A DNA stretch of 64,000 bases from Herbaspirillum hiltneri N3 (GCF_001267925.1 NZ_CP011409.1:4402001-4466000), one strand, 5' to 3'; numbered from the stretch's first letter, positions 34,540 to 44,523 are shown. Notes: a model not told the origin generated them from the letters alone. Numbers and translations: made by a program.

Positions 34540-35982
34540 TCAATCGTCGCCGTTAAACATGCGCCCAATTTCTGAATTCGTTGCATCGATATCGGCCGGC
34601 GCCTCAAATTTATCTTTTGCCAGCCCCAGATGGACCCCCGACGGATTTCCATGTACATAGATGTCTCCAGCAAATCTCAACATTTTCTTGGCTTGAGATG
34701 ACACGAAGTCGGTGACTGATAACAGGAAGGCACGTTCGTCATCGGTGTAGATGCTATCAATCGCCAAGCGTTTGGCGTGGACAAAAGCAGCGGAAGCTAG
34801 TCGCGCCAGTTCCTCTCCAAGCAATCTAGCAGTAACGCCGGCAATACCTGCAAATTTTAGGAGTTGTTGAGCGTCCACCTTAACCAATTGAAATGTGCCG
34901 CCATAAGCCATTGCCATCTCTTGCGCCACTGCATCCCCATATGCCTGTGTGCACACCAAGTCGTACATCGGAGCTAGAGCGAGTCCATCATGAGTCTGGA
35001 AAAACGAAATATTCTTGCCATGAGCGTCGCTATTCCCGATAAGCAATTGGAGGAGCGCCCATTGAAGAATACCCTTCACGACTTGCGCCGGCACACTAAA
35101 GTAAGGTCGAAGTGAGAATAATTTTTCGAAACTTACGCCGATACTTGGTACATTCCTAGAGGGCGTATGTCCCTTAGGACATTCATACTTCCATTCAGCT
35201 GGCATGTTGAGAGCCTGGCAGCCATCGATGATATGACGACGGCGTACGATTGCTCCGCACTGTCCATCATGGACGTTGTATTCCACGCTGCGGTCAAATC
35301 GCTCAATTAGAAGAACCGGTTCCGGGGTCCTCCGAATACCTACTGAAGCTACCTGCAGGCCAAGGGCCGCTGCGAGCGACATGCAGAAATGCTCATTCGC
35401 AACCATGAAAGGGGTTTTCGGATTACGCGTTTCTGGCTTGATGATATGCGTCGATGAAAGAGAGCCGCCCACAAGAAAGAACTCGCCGTTCTCGACCAGA
35501 ATCTGCAACTTATCTTGGACGCCTGCGAGCTGCTGATATAACCGGCCGCCCCACACTGAGAATGGATTCTTGTCTCGAGTTCGAATACGCTGCGCCAGCT
35601 CTTCGTCGCTGATATATCGGCGAAATGGTTTCTGAACATTGGGAAGAACAACATTATCTGCGTCCCACACGAAACTCGCAGCTCCTGCGGGCTCTTGGCC
35701 AAGTCGTAACGCCAAGATTAAGGTGTTAGCTATTGACACTTTGTTTCGAGCAGCGGCCACATGAAGCGCCTCTCCCTCCGGGAGCAAGTTATTCAGGTAA
35801 CGGCGGATGGTATATGACGGTATTCGCTCCCGGCTGAGCGACATGTGCGACGAGAGTGGGAACGCTTGAGGTGACTCACGCCAATTGCGCGAATAGTGGA
35901 ATTTATGCAGGTCATCCAGGCTCTCACAGAATAACTCACCAATTCTTTGGCTATCGCTGATTGCAAGAAGTTTGTAGGTCAT
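34540..35982 (-). CDS. HipA-family Ser/Thr kinase toxin
   Basis: A 480-residue HipA-like kinase. The N-terminal HipA_N part has SLPLS-like AFPLSSHMSLSRERIPSYTI. The nucleotide loop is GVQDKLQI, the catalytic loop LLIGNSDAHGKNISF and the metal Asp lies in APMYDLVC. HipA kinases phosphorylate aminoacyl-tRNA synthetases and cause growth arrest. The last 28 residues (LGLAKDKFEAPADIDATNSE onward) resemble the C-terminal tail of Phd-type antitoxins, nearly the same as the Phd protein at 47244. Complete and probably active. Confidence 0.88.
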   Translation of the reverse strand: MTYKLLAISDSQRIGELFCESLDDLHKFHYSRNWRESPQAFPLSSHMSLSRERIPSYTIRRYLNNLLPEGEALHVAAARNKVSIANTLILALRLGQEPAGAASFVWDADNVVLPNVQKPFRRYISDEELAQRIRTRDKNPFSVWGGRLYQQLAGVQDKLQILVENGEFFLVGGSLSSTHIIKPETRNPKTPFMVANEHFCMSLAAALGLQVASVGIRRTPEPVLLIERFDRSVEYNVHDGQCGAIVRRRHIIDGCQALNMPAEWKYECPKGHTPSRNVPSIGVSFEKLFSLRPYFSVPAQVVKGILQWALLQLLIGNSDAHGKNISFFQTHDGLALAPMYDLVCTQAYGDAVAQEMAMAYGGTFQLVKVDAQQLLKFAGIAGVTARLLGEELARLASAAFVHAKRLAIDSIYTDDERAFLLSVTDFVSSQAKKMLRFAGDIYVHGNPSGVHLGLAKDKFEAPADIDATNSEIGRMFNGDD

Positions 35983-36090
35983 GGACGGCCTCCGACATGA
36001 ATGGCCATTGCTCGAGGGAAGCTCTTAAGCGATTTTAAGATGTTCGCAATGGCTTATCCAGCGCATATTTAGTCGAAGGGACGCGGTGCT

Positions 36091-36137
36091 TGATATATCG
36101 AGCATAGCCGGATTACGGTTTGATTTATCGAACATAG
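36091..36137 (-). promoter_or_regulatory. two direct operator-like repeats upstream of hipA
   Basis: TGATATATCGAGCATAG (36091-36107) and TGATTTATCGAACATAG (36121-36137), 30 bases apart start to start (about three helical turns), lie upstream of hipA. They probably bind the Xre protein at 34149; the binding partner is inferred. Confidence 0.5.
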
Positions 36138-36194
36138 AAATGCGGCTCTCCTGCGACATTTTCCGCGCGGGCAATAGGATATTTCTTGCTAAAA

Positions 36195-36400
36195 TTAACG
36201 AGGGCTGCAAGAGCCTCTAATGAGGGCGTAGTCGGTGGCAAGAGCCTTCATTTAATGGGCAGCGGGTTCAGCCGATGAACCAGGAGTAGAGGCAGCGACG
36301 CACGTCGCTGGTGCTTGGAACCGGTCAAAGACTAGCTAACAACAGGTTGCGACTACCACCCCCTTAACCGTATCGCAACTAGATGCCCGTCGATTCGCGC
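36195..36400. ncRNA. structured intergenic region, RNA candidate
   Basis: No ORF is supported between hipA and the STAND gene. Stems seen: GGTTCA/TGAACC (five-base loop, near 36267), CAGCGACG/CGTCGCTG (two-base loop, near 36292), TGAGGGC/GCCTTCA and GTTGCGA/TCGCAAC (36346-36380). The phrase GCAAGAGCCT occurs twice (36207 and 36239), making an imperfect tandem repeat. It may be a small RNA or an antisense regulator. Strand undecided. Confidence 0.4.
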
Positions 36401-36448
36401 TAAGCCAACTCTAAGTTGACTCCTTGGGACGCGTGTAAATGTTTGCGA

Positions 36449-39400
36449 CTAACATAGTAGTCGCCCCTGTTCATCAATGAACAGCTCACGACGCAAAGTG
36501 CATACTTCGCGTAACAACCAATGTAGACAATCGTTCCCGGGCGTTCCCTCAGACGTGAGCATAGAACTGAAAAACTCAATAAGCTGCTCACGGTCATAAT
36601 TCTTCAACATATTTGCTACGTTGCGGACATAGTGCAAATTAAGCGGCTCGGATATCAAGCGCTTCACTAATATCATATGCGCGTCGCGGAACGACGGTTC
36701 AGTAGCCGAACGAAGCGCATAGAATATGGGTACGTCCTCGAGGTCGTCTGATTGAACGAGTTGTAGAAGCTGATTTGGGGGTACCTGGTTAAGAACTTCA
36801 GAAAATACATCTGGTATTAAAGGTGCCAGCATGGTGCTATTAATCATTCTCTCAAACAGCTCAGGATTGAACGTCGTCAAACCTTTAAATCCCAAGAGAA
36901 TTTTTTTTGACATATCGTCATCAAGAGAAAATGAGCCAATCACAGCTTTGATTGCCACTTTTGGAACGGAGCGCAATGCCTCTGCCCCCCAAATTTCATC
37001 CCATTTAGTAATGAAATGTGTGGTCGCAAACATCTCATCGAACAACATAGAAGAGTTTTTAGGACCAACGTTCACGACCATGCCTGTGTCACGAGACCAC
37101 TCTCTGTAATGCTCAAGGAGCCGCCTTCCGTAGTAACTATTCAAAAAAATGGAAGTGTTAAAGCTCATCTTGATGAGCCACGCCATCCCTAGTGGCCGTA
37201 TCGCTGCTGCTGTCTTAATCACGTATTCGATGACTCTAGGTTGAAGAGCAGCACCGTCTGTTGTATTGAAAAACAGTCTCTGATGGAATTCATCAAGCAA
37301 TGAAGCAGGCAGGCCTTTGATGGTAGATATAACCTCAAGAGCTTGGATATTTGGATGGCCCGCGAACGAATACGGTAGCTCCCTCATCAGTTCCGGCAGC
37401 ATGTCTATTCCATGGCGAGCAACAAGAACTCCCCACCCCTCAAGGTAGTAACCACAAGCTATCCACTCGCGAGCTGTTGAGTCGTCAATTTTTGAGCTAA
37501 CAGTTTCTGCTAAACGACGGCAATTCTGGCGTCCGGGCTTAGAGAATGCTATTTTTTGAAATTTTGCGACCCACTCGTCCCCCAGTTCAGGTATTGCCAT
37601 AGACAAGACTTCTTGACTGCTTGGCGCCATAGACGGGAAATTCGCTAGTAACTCTTCAAAGACAGCATCATCACCACAAGAGACAAGCACCCGGTTGCTA
37701 TCCCATCCAGACGAAAAATTCCCTCCGCTTAACACCGGATAGTTACGGCTTAGCCAAACAGCAAGTTGCCTGTTTACCCTGCGATTCGCTGTGAATTGAA
37801 GTTTCCATGGCTCTGAGGCTACCAAGGATGGAAGATGTTCAAATCCCCACTTCGGAATCTCTGCGCTACACGCAAGAGTGATGTACAACGCCTGATGTGC
37901 GCCAAGCTGACCGCTCACGAACATTTGCTCTAACCATGGTACCCATTGGCCGCTCCCGTTAGCCGCAATTGCGTCCGCCACGATATCGGTGCCTGGGCCG
38001 CCGAGCCATGCCCCTAATGCAGAGCGATTGGCAAAAAGGACGGCGATATCGAGTGCATCCACTAACTCCGGCACATATAGTTTTTCCTTTGCCATTTCGT
38101 CGATGACCAACAGTGCTTTACCAAAAAAATGGGAGCGCCCTGTCCGCACCCCGGCGATAGCGGCGCGGCATCTAACAGAAAAATGAGGATGTTCGAACAT
38201 CTTCTTAAGTGTCAAGGCCAAGCACGAATTTGTAGATACATTGTGGAGACTCGCGTCGAATGTAGCTGCCAGAACCACATCTGTATTCGCAATTTCGGCA
38301 ATAAGTGTTGGCTCGACAATTTCGCCTGACTGCAACGCGAGATTTAAACTCTCTCGAGTCGCCAATTCAGTTAACGCTTGGTTAATTTTGGAACCACGCA
38401 ATATACCTACACCAGATAACCAACTCCAATATAAATCGTGAATCGCAACGACAACTTTGCCACGCTGCATCAGCGTTCCCAGTTTATGCAGTACCTCCTG
38501 GGGTTCTACTATTTGACAATTAGTTGCCGCCTTACGGAGCGCGGCAAGAAAATGAACATAAGAGCGTTCGTCCTTTAGGGAAAGCGTGGAGACGGCATCT
38601 GCAAGGACATCGTCAAACTTTTCTGGTAATTTTTTTGAAACGTGCTGATGAAAATTTGCAATAAGTTCCCCTTGAGTTGACGTTTCACCTCCTAACAGAA
38701 GATACAGAGATAACATAAGTGGCAACCGAAGAAGGTCGACGACCTGTTCATCGAGAGCATCTAGGCAGGAAGAATCTTGGCGAAGAACATCTTGAATTTC
38801 GTTGGGGGACAAGCGCGCCAAAGACCAGCATTTAAAAGTTGCGTCACTATTGTCCAGCCGCCGAGCGGTTGCGATGGTACGGACGCCATCAAGTGCCTGG
38901 AGAAGAATTGTTCGCTCATTGGAGTCGTTCGTTGCGAATTCAGACCAGCCATCTAGCAACACGCAGACATTTTCATGCTGCAATAATGCAATCGGGTCGA
39001 TTTCGGGTTGCATGGTCCGAATAATTGACATGACTGAATCTGCAGTTTTCAATCCGCCTATGGGAAGCAAAATAGGAAATTTACTAAACTCGTCAACGAT
39101 ACCAAAACCACCATCGGGCACCTCAGAGGCTTTGCTCGGGGTCTCCCATTTACGCAAAATAGTCTCTGCGAGATGATGCAACGAATGGCTTTTCCCCGAG
39201 CCTGGAGCGGCGTAGATAAGGTGATGCACGTCTCCGTATTGAAGAAGGTCCTCAAAACGCAGTCTCAGAGCGTCCTTGCTATTGGCAGTCTCTTCATCTA
39301 TCACCCAGCGGTCTACCGTTGATAGGCAATCCAGAGCCGTTTGAGTAGCTGACGCTACATCAGGAAACAACAATAGCAATGATGGGGGCCTACCGAAATC

Positions 39401-40315
39401 ACACAGTTTTCTTGCGAGTTGTTTAAGCGACTCTTCACTAATGTTTGAAGAAGCTGAGCCTTGAGTACCTGAAGATTCTCGTGTACGAGTAGCTTGAGAG
39501 ATGAGGTCTGCTGCAACTTGAGATGGCAAGGAATATGCAGTGGCCTCAGCAAAGGTATCGAGAAATTGCTTCCGGTCTAACATGCGACTCTCTTTTTGCA
39601 AGACCTTGCGGACTACGGCTGCCAAAATTGCATCATAGGCGTCGCCAGCAGTGCTAATTTCTGCGTCAACTTCGCTCCGGATGCTACGGAGATATTCCCG
39701 TCCATCCCTCTCTAATTGCTCCCATGGCGATGCGTCGCAAGCAAAGCTCAAACACCTAAGAATCCGATTGTGCAACTGAGCACTCGTACAATTTCGAAGA
39801 AAATTCGAGAATGGACCGTCTAAGAACCGCAACTTAAGGGCATCATGAAGTTCAGTGACGTCACCACTTGTTGCTGCAGCCTCCCATTGTTTCAATGCTG
39901 GTACGCCACTGGGGAGAGGATTTTTATATTCATATCCAATCGGCGAGGTGGTCAAAAACGTCATGAATACTTCTCGCCCCGGGTTATTTTCCTGAAGTGA
40001 AAATAGTGTAAGAACCGCTTTCTGTACATCCACTGAATTCAATGTAACGGAACCTGATTCGCGCGTCTCTTTTACCTGAACTACTCGAAGAATTTCGTCA
40101 ACGTTTTTTGGTGTTGAAAGTAGCTCAGCATAGTCTTCCGCTACTTCTAGGTGCAGCTCACCGTTTATAGGGAGTTTCATCCATGCAGCTACGGACGCAT
40201 GAATTTGATAGATATAACCTCGCAATGAAGGAACAGCCTGTCTTTTAGCTTCCTCTTCGCTCAGCTGCCAAGGTGCCTCTGTAGAACCAAAGTTTTTAAT
40301 AATATGGCTGCTCAT
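36449..40315 (-). CDS. STAND NTPase with Cap4/DUF4297-like N-terminal nuclease domain
   Basis: A 1288-residue protein. Residues about 30-150 look like a Cap4/DUF4297 endonuclease: GYIYQIHA (33-40), Glu57 and Asp61 in LEVAEDYAELL, and QVK at 80-82. An NTPase follows with Walker A AAPGSGKS (369-376) and Walker B VCVLLDGW (450-457). The remaining 800 residues are helical repeats. This layout matches antiphage STAND systems (Avs-type), where the repeats sense a phage protein and the nuclease degrades DNA. The defence role is inferred from architecture and cargo position. Confidence 0.75.
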   Translation of the reverse strand: MSSHIIKNFGSTEAPWQLSEEEAKRQAVPSLRGYIYQIHASVAAWMKLPINGELHLEVAEDYAELLSTPKNVDEILRVVQVKETRESGSVTLNSVDVQKAVLTLFSLQENNPGREVFMTFLTTSPIGYEYKNPLPSGVPALKQWEAAATSGDVTELHDALKLRFLDGPFSNFLRNCTSAQLHNRILRCLSFACDASPWEQLERDGREYLRSIRSEVDAEISTAGDAYDAILAAVVRKVLQKESRMLDRKQFLDTFAEATAYSLPSQVAADLISQATRTRESSGTQGSASSNISEESLKQLARKLCDFGRPPSLLLLFPDVASATQTALDCLSTVDRWVIDEETANSKDALRLRFEDLLQYGDVHHLIYAAPGSGKSHSLHHLAETILRKWETPSKASEVPDGGFGIVDEFSKFPILLPIGGLKTADSVMSIIRTMQPEIDPIALLQHENVCVLLDGWSEFATNDSNERTILLQALDGVRTIATARRLDNSDATFKCWSLARLSPNEIQDVLRQDSSCLDALDEQVVDLLRLPLMLSLYLLLGGETSTQGELIANFHQHVSKKLPEKFDDVLADAVSTLSLKDERSYVHFLAALRKAATNCQIVEPQEVLHKLGTLMQRGKVVVAIHDLYWSWLSGVGILRGSKINQALTELATRESLNLALQSGEIVEPTLIAEIANTDVVLAATFDASLHNVSTNSCLALTLKKMFEHPHFSVRCRAAIAGVRTGRSHFFGKALLVIDEMAKEKLYVPELVDALDIAVLFANRSALGAWLGGPGTDIVADAIAANGSGQWVPWLEQMFVSGQLGAHQALYITLACSAEIPKWGFEHLPSLVASEPWKLQFTANRRVNRQLAVWLSRNYPVLSGGNFSSGWDSNRVLVSCGDDAVFEELLANFPSMAPSSQEVLSMAIPELGDEWVAKFQKIAFSKPGRQNCRRLAETVSSKIDDSTAREWIACGYYLEGWGVLVARHGIDMLPELMRELPYSFAGHPNIQALEVISTIKGLPASLLDEFHQRLFFNTTDGAALQPRVIEYVIKTAAAIRPLGMAWLIKMSFNTSIFLNSYYGRRLLEHYREWSRDTGMVVNVGPKNSSMLFDEMFATTHFITKWDEIWGAEALRSVPKVAIKAVIGSFSLDDDMSKKILLGFKGLTTFNPELFERMINSTMLAPLIPDVFSEVLNQVPPNQLLQLVQSDDLEDVPIFYALRSATEPSFRDAHMILVKRLISEPLNLHYVRNVANMLKNYDREQLIEFFSSMLTSEGTPGNDCLHWLLREVCTLRRELFIDEQGRLLC

Positions 40316-40345
40316 GTTCCTCTGCCTCAGACTATTTTTCTATTA

Positions 40346-43300
40346 TTAATCATCGTCGTCCTCAACTGCGAATCTCGACCTACGTTCTTGTGCAATTGAA
40401 TAGCGAGCATCTTTAAGCAGCTCATCGTAGAACTCAAATGTCGGCTCGACGCGACTAATAGCAGCCAGTTTTTCTATACAGTGCTGCTCTAGTTGCACGT
40501 CTTGTGGAAAAGGTTGACCTGGTGTTCCACTTCGAACCCCGGAGCGTGTTGCCGCTACAAGGGACGACCTAATATCATCCAGCGCTTCGTCGCCAATGAG
40601 TTCCGCGGCATTGAGGATGTCTTTGATAAACTGAGAATGTTGATATAGGAGAGTTGACTGACTCTCACGTAATATTCTGGCAACGAGCGCAGCATGTTCT
40701 TTCGTGCCAGAAGACAACCATGCCAGCAGCACATCAAGCACTAGCCGGTCATAGTTTCCGCAAAGGCCCGCCACGACCTCCCCAAGTCGCCTTACTATTT
40801 TCTCAATTTCTGACTCCCGAAGAGCCCAATCAAGCAACTCCGCCAAGAGGCTTGGGCCTGTCTCTATTTCCATGAGTCCAAGCCCTTTCCCCCCATGTTC
40901 TTTGCTCAGTGGCGTATATGACCAGCCCTCACGACGTGCCGCTTCTAACAGACGTGCTTTAACAAGAGCAATTACCGCTGCGGGGTCTTCTTTAATTGCA
41001 GCAGTTAGGAAACCACGGACCCAGTAGTCTTCCAACTCATCGAGCACAATAAGTTTCTCAAGAAGCTCACTTCGCCGTTGAGCGACGATACTCTTCGGAA
41101 TCACGTCTCCGCCAGCTAGCCACATGAATATTTCGTGAGTTGCTCTTAGATTGACCGAAAAATCCGTCAGACAAATAAGTTCTACTGCTAAGGTTGGATT
41201 TCTCACGGCAATTTGACGCGCGAGTCCTGCGACCGAGAACAACACACGAGAACTAGAGGACCTAAAGATTCGTCGAAAGAGCTCAATCTCGCTCTCTGTA
41301 TAAGCGCGGGAGGAACTGAATCGTGCATACGCTTCCGCAAGCTGAGCCATGACCTCATCTGAGCCTTCTGAACGGTTGAGATATTCATTCAGCAGCTGCG
41401 AATCTCCATTCTCAATAACTATGCTCAGTGCCTTACCAACATAGAGAGCAAGTTGACCGGCCTTTTCTTCCTTGTTCTTAAGCAGCAGTTCGGTAGCAAG
41501 TCCTGGCGCGAAATCGAGCAGGTGATTTACAAGAATGTAGGACGCACCATACCCCTTCCCGGCTATGTTTTCGATACTCTCCAAACAGTGATTTAACTCG
41601 ATGAGAAGACTACCAGGGTCAGAGAATTTTTCTATCAACCCAGCTGTTAGGAGTTCTCGCTCGCCTTCATGCTCCTCTCTTTGCTCTGACTCTCGGAGAC
41701 GCCAAGTCTCTGTTCCCCAACCATCAATAAGCGCCCGCACGAGCCGAGTTCTTAAGTCTCTATTTATTAATGCCAAGATTTCGCTTGCATCTGCCGCGGT
41801 CTCTGAGTGTCCATAGAATGCATGCCATGCGACCGCCTGTCCAATTCGAACTAAAACCGGAGGCGCTACGTAGACGTCATGAAGAACCCGCTTGATATCT
41901 TGCAAGAGCTTAAGATGCTCACGCTTCCAGGAATTCTCCGCTGTGTCGCCATGCATTGGCCCCCGTAGAGCCTGAGAAAGCGTTTGTGCCGCAATAAATG
42001 CCTTGCGGTCAGGCCCTTCTCGCAGGTACTTAAGCAAAGCCTCCGTCACCTCATCTCGAACACTCCGCACCGCATCCAAAGACAGTTGATAGCGACTGAA
42101 AGTCATCGTCATGCGAGAGTAGCTTGTTGCTTCGATTTCAGTAACCAGAGCCCCTTCAAGAATACTAAAAGGCGTATACACAGAGGTTAGAGAAGGGGGG
42201 CGTTCGAGAAGCGCTAAGGCGAACCTCACAACTTCCTGTACATATTCAACTGGCTTATTCAGCTGAAATGTAGCCAGTTCCTTGAGAACACGAATGCCGT
42301 GACCAGGATGCTGGCCTAGCTCGCGAGCATCGTTGCGTCCCGCTTGCCATAGAAGTTGACACGCCTCTTGGACATGGTCGTATGTATATCCTGCATAGCG
42401 CACCATATTACATACCGATGCACTATCCCCATGGCCATCGGAAATGAGGCGTTTTGCGAAGTTCAATGCGAATCTCGGCTGATAGTAAGCAACAGCCGCC
42501 ACAGCGTCGACATGTGGATTGTGGTGACGCCCTTGCCAACGGAGTTTAGGACCCAGAGTATTTAACAGCGGGCTGTCGTCGGTCTTTCCTTCACGTAGTC
42601 GCCAATCAAGCCTCCCAAGATTGACGAACAAGCTCTTCAACTGGTCAGCTACCGCGAACTCGAAGACTTGCGTTACTCGGTCGTTAGCGGTGCCGTCAGG
42701 GTGTAGATAGTTTGAGCGGATGATTTCATCTGCAAGCAAGTCTGGAGCAAGCCTTGAGCGGACACCTCGTTTGAAAAGAACACCGGCTTCACTAAGAAGG
42801 CGCATCAAACGACTCGCTTCCGGTTGCTCAACTCCTTCGACCTTCGATAACATATTAAGCAAGCTAGGGTCATCCGGAATGATTGGCTGCAGGAGCGCGA
42901 TAACGCGTAGAACGGCTCTCATTCTTTCGACGTCCTGACCGGTGACCAGCTTGACTGCAATGACATCCTGGAGGCTCTTCAATACATAAGTTCGAAACTC
43001 CTCTGCCTTTCCCAAGAGCTCCAGCGACACGGCATCGCGTGCAACCAGCTGTGCCGCCAAGACTGTAACCAACGGAGTGGTAAACGTCGCCTTGGCGATT
43101 TCTTCAGCAGCTTCCAAGGGGCCTTTGCACTCAGAGAGAATCGACTCGGCCAGTGTTTTGGCTTGCGCCCGAGTTGGAGGATGCATTTCTACGAATCCAA
43201 CAAGACTTCCTGAAAGACTTACGTCGGCAGCTTGAAGCCGTAGCGCTTCTTTCCCATATGGCCGGAGCGCCAAAAGTAGGCGGGTTTTGTTTTCTGGGAC

Positions 43301-44407
43301 GGCTGCATATCGCAAAAGGACACTCAAGTCCTCTCGTTCATGCGCATCATCAACGACAAGTATTGTTGTGCCACCGTTACTGTCACGCAGCCCTTCTAAA
43401 TGATGAGCTTTCACCTCCTCCGTTGGCGACACGAATCGGACATGAAAGTTAGAGGTGTCTACCAAGCGTCGAGAAATCTCTCGGAGTATGCGGCTCTTGC
43501 CGGCGCCCGGAGCTCCGAGAAGGCAAGTCAGCACTACACCCCCGTCTATTACGTAGTCCACAACTTGTGAAACCTCCGCATCTCTACCAATCAGCTCCCA
43601 CGCATGATTAAAAAAGCGGTCCGGGACTAAGAAAGGCTTGAAGAATACGTCCGGGGTCTGAATAGGTCCCGCATCAAGGATTCCCAACAAGTCTAAGCGC
43701 TGCCCGCTGAAATATCGGTCAACCAAATCCAATCGGTCTGTCATCGGGAGTTCATGAAACTTTCGAGTGATGTCCTCTTTGTCCCATAACTCCCAGTTCT
43801 TATGCGCCGCCATTGCATCACGAGCCTTCGGGCTTGCCACACTAGACAGCAAGAGTACCTTTAGGTCCGCGGAATATGTCTGCTCTGCTACCGCGGTGTG
43901 GACTTTCTGTGCCCCGAATTCGGTAACCCGTTTGCATTGGAAGGTATGAGTACCGAATTCTCCTTTTACAGCAATATCAATTCCGTGTTGCTTGTGTCCG
44001 GTAGCTCCATAGCGCTGCACTTCTCCTTTACGTTCTCGATACCTCCGGCCCAAAAAGGCAGCGCAAAAGCTTTCAAATGTATCGGGCGGTAAGGCTGAAA
44101 GTGGGAGGGGGCGGTCATATGAAGTTGCGGTTTCAGATGGCACCTCTTTTGGCCCCTCTCGATACTTGGCAGCCCTCACGAGCTCGCCATCTTGAGCACG
44201 CACCACTTTCTCGAGCTCAGGCATATCTTTCAGGCGCGGCCGCGCAATGCCCTTTTCCCAACGACTTACAGTCTGTTGAGTTACCCCCAAAGCCGTTGCT
44301 AACTCTTGTTGCTTTGCGAAGCCCGCCGCGGTACGGAGGGTAATAAGCAATTCGCCAAAATCTGAATAGACCAGAGGTGGAGCGCTACGCGTCATGATTG
44401 AATCCAT
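40346..44407 (-). CDS. STAND NTPase with Xre and restriction-like N-terminal domains
   Basis: A 1353-residue protein. Residues 17-52 are an Xre HTH (FGELLITLRTAAGFAKQQEL, GVTQQTVSRWEKG). Residues 108-215 are a restriction-endonuclease-like domain (FESFCAAFLGRRY, with GID at 142-144 and QCK at 157-159 as active-site candidates). The NTPase has LLGAPGAGKS (Walker A to residue 305) and ILVVDDAHE (Walker B, 349-357). The last 900 residues are helical repeats. It is upstream of, and read with, the Cap4-type gene 30 bases away. A self-regulated nuclease sensor is the likely reading. Confidence 0.75.
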   Translation of the reverse strand: MDSIMTRSAPPLVYSDFGELLITLRTAAGFAKQQELATALGVTQQTVSRWEKGIARPRLKDMPELEKVVRAQDGELVRAAKYREGPKEVPSETATSYDRPLPLSALPPDTFESFCAAFLGRRYRERKGEVQRYGATGHKQHGIDIAVKGEFGTHTFQCKRVTEFGAQKVHTAVAEQTYSADLKVLLLSSVASPKARDAMAAHKNWELWDKEDITRKFHELPMTDRLDLVDRYFSGQRLDLLGILDAGPIQTPDVFFKPFLVPDRFFNHAWELIGRDAEVSQVVDYVIDGGVVLTCLLGAPGAGKSRILREISRRLVDTSNFHVRFVSPTEEVKAHHLEGLRDSNGGTTILVVDDAHEREDLSVLLRYAAVPENKTRLLLALRPYGKEALRLQAADVSLSGSLVGFVEMHPPTRAQAKTLAESILSECKGPLEAAEEIAKATFTTPLVTVLAAQLVARDAVSLELLGKAEEFRTYVLKSLQDVIAVKLVTGQDVERMRAVLRVIALLQPIIPDDPSLLNMLSKVEGVEQPEASRLMRLLSEAGVLFKRGVRSRLAPDLLADEIIRSNYLHPDGTANDRVTQVFEFAVADQLKSLFVNLGRLDWRLREGKTDDSPLLNTLGPKLRWQGRHHNPHVDAVAAVAYYQPRFALNFAKRLISDGHGDSASVCNMVRYAGYTYDHVQEACQLLWQAGRNDARELGQHPGHGIRVLKELATFQLNKPVEYVQEVVRFALALLERPPSLTSVYTPFSILEGALVTEIEATSYSRMTMTFSRYQLSLDAVRSVRDEVTEALLKYLREGPDRKAFIAAQTLSQALRGPMHGDTAENSWKREHLKLLQDIKRVLHDVYVAPPVLVRIGQAVAWHAFYGHSETAADASEILALINRDLRTRLVRALIDGWGTETWRLRESEQREEHEGERELLTAGLIEKFSDPGSLLIELNHCLESIENIAGKGYGASYILVNHLLDFAPGLATELLLKNKEEKAGQLALYVGKALSIVIENGDSQLLNEYLNRSEGSDEVMAQLAEAYARFSSSRAYTESEIELFRRIFRSSSSRVLFSVAGLARQIAVRNPTLAVELICLTDFSVNLRATHEIFMWLAGGDVIPKSIVAQRRSELLEKLIVLDELEDYWVRGFLTAAIKEDPAAVIALVKARLLEAARREGWSYTPLSKEHGGKGLGLMEIETGPSLLAELLDWALRESEIEKIVRRLGEVVAGLCGNYDRLVLDVLLAWLSSGTKEHAALVARILRESQSTLLYQHSQFIKDILNAAELIGDEALDDIRSSLVAATRSGVRSGTPGQPFPQDVQLEQHCIEKLAAISRVEPTFEFYDELLKDARYSIAQERRSRFAVEDDDD

Positions 44408-44414
44408 TTCAAAA

Positions 44415-44460
44415 ACACATAAAAAAGTGTATCAGAAAAAAATCATTGTGCAAACCTTGA
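44415..44460 (-). promoter_or_regulatory. promoter and palindromic operator of the Xre-STAND gene
   Basis: Read leftward: TTGCAC as -35, about 16 bases, then TACACT as -10. The palindromic stretch 44415-44430 (ACAC then a six-base T/A core then GTGT) overlaps the -10 side. The encoded Xre domain could bind here and repress its own gene. Binding is inferred. Confidence 0.5.
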
Positions 44461-44523
44461 ATTATTTCAGTGCGTTTATTCACTTATAGAGGGAAAAATC
44501 ATAAGAAACGGCGAACACAGAAA

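Noticed and set aside
36195..36400. Retron RNA or tRNA
   Set aside because: No reverse transcriptase is nearby, and the stems do not form a cloverleaf.
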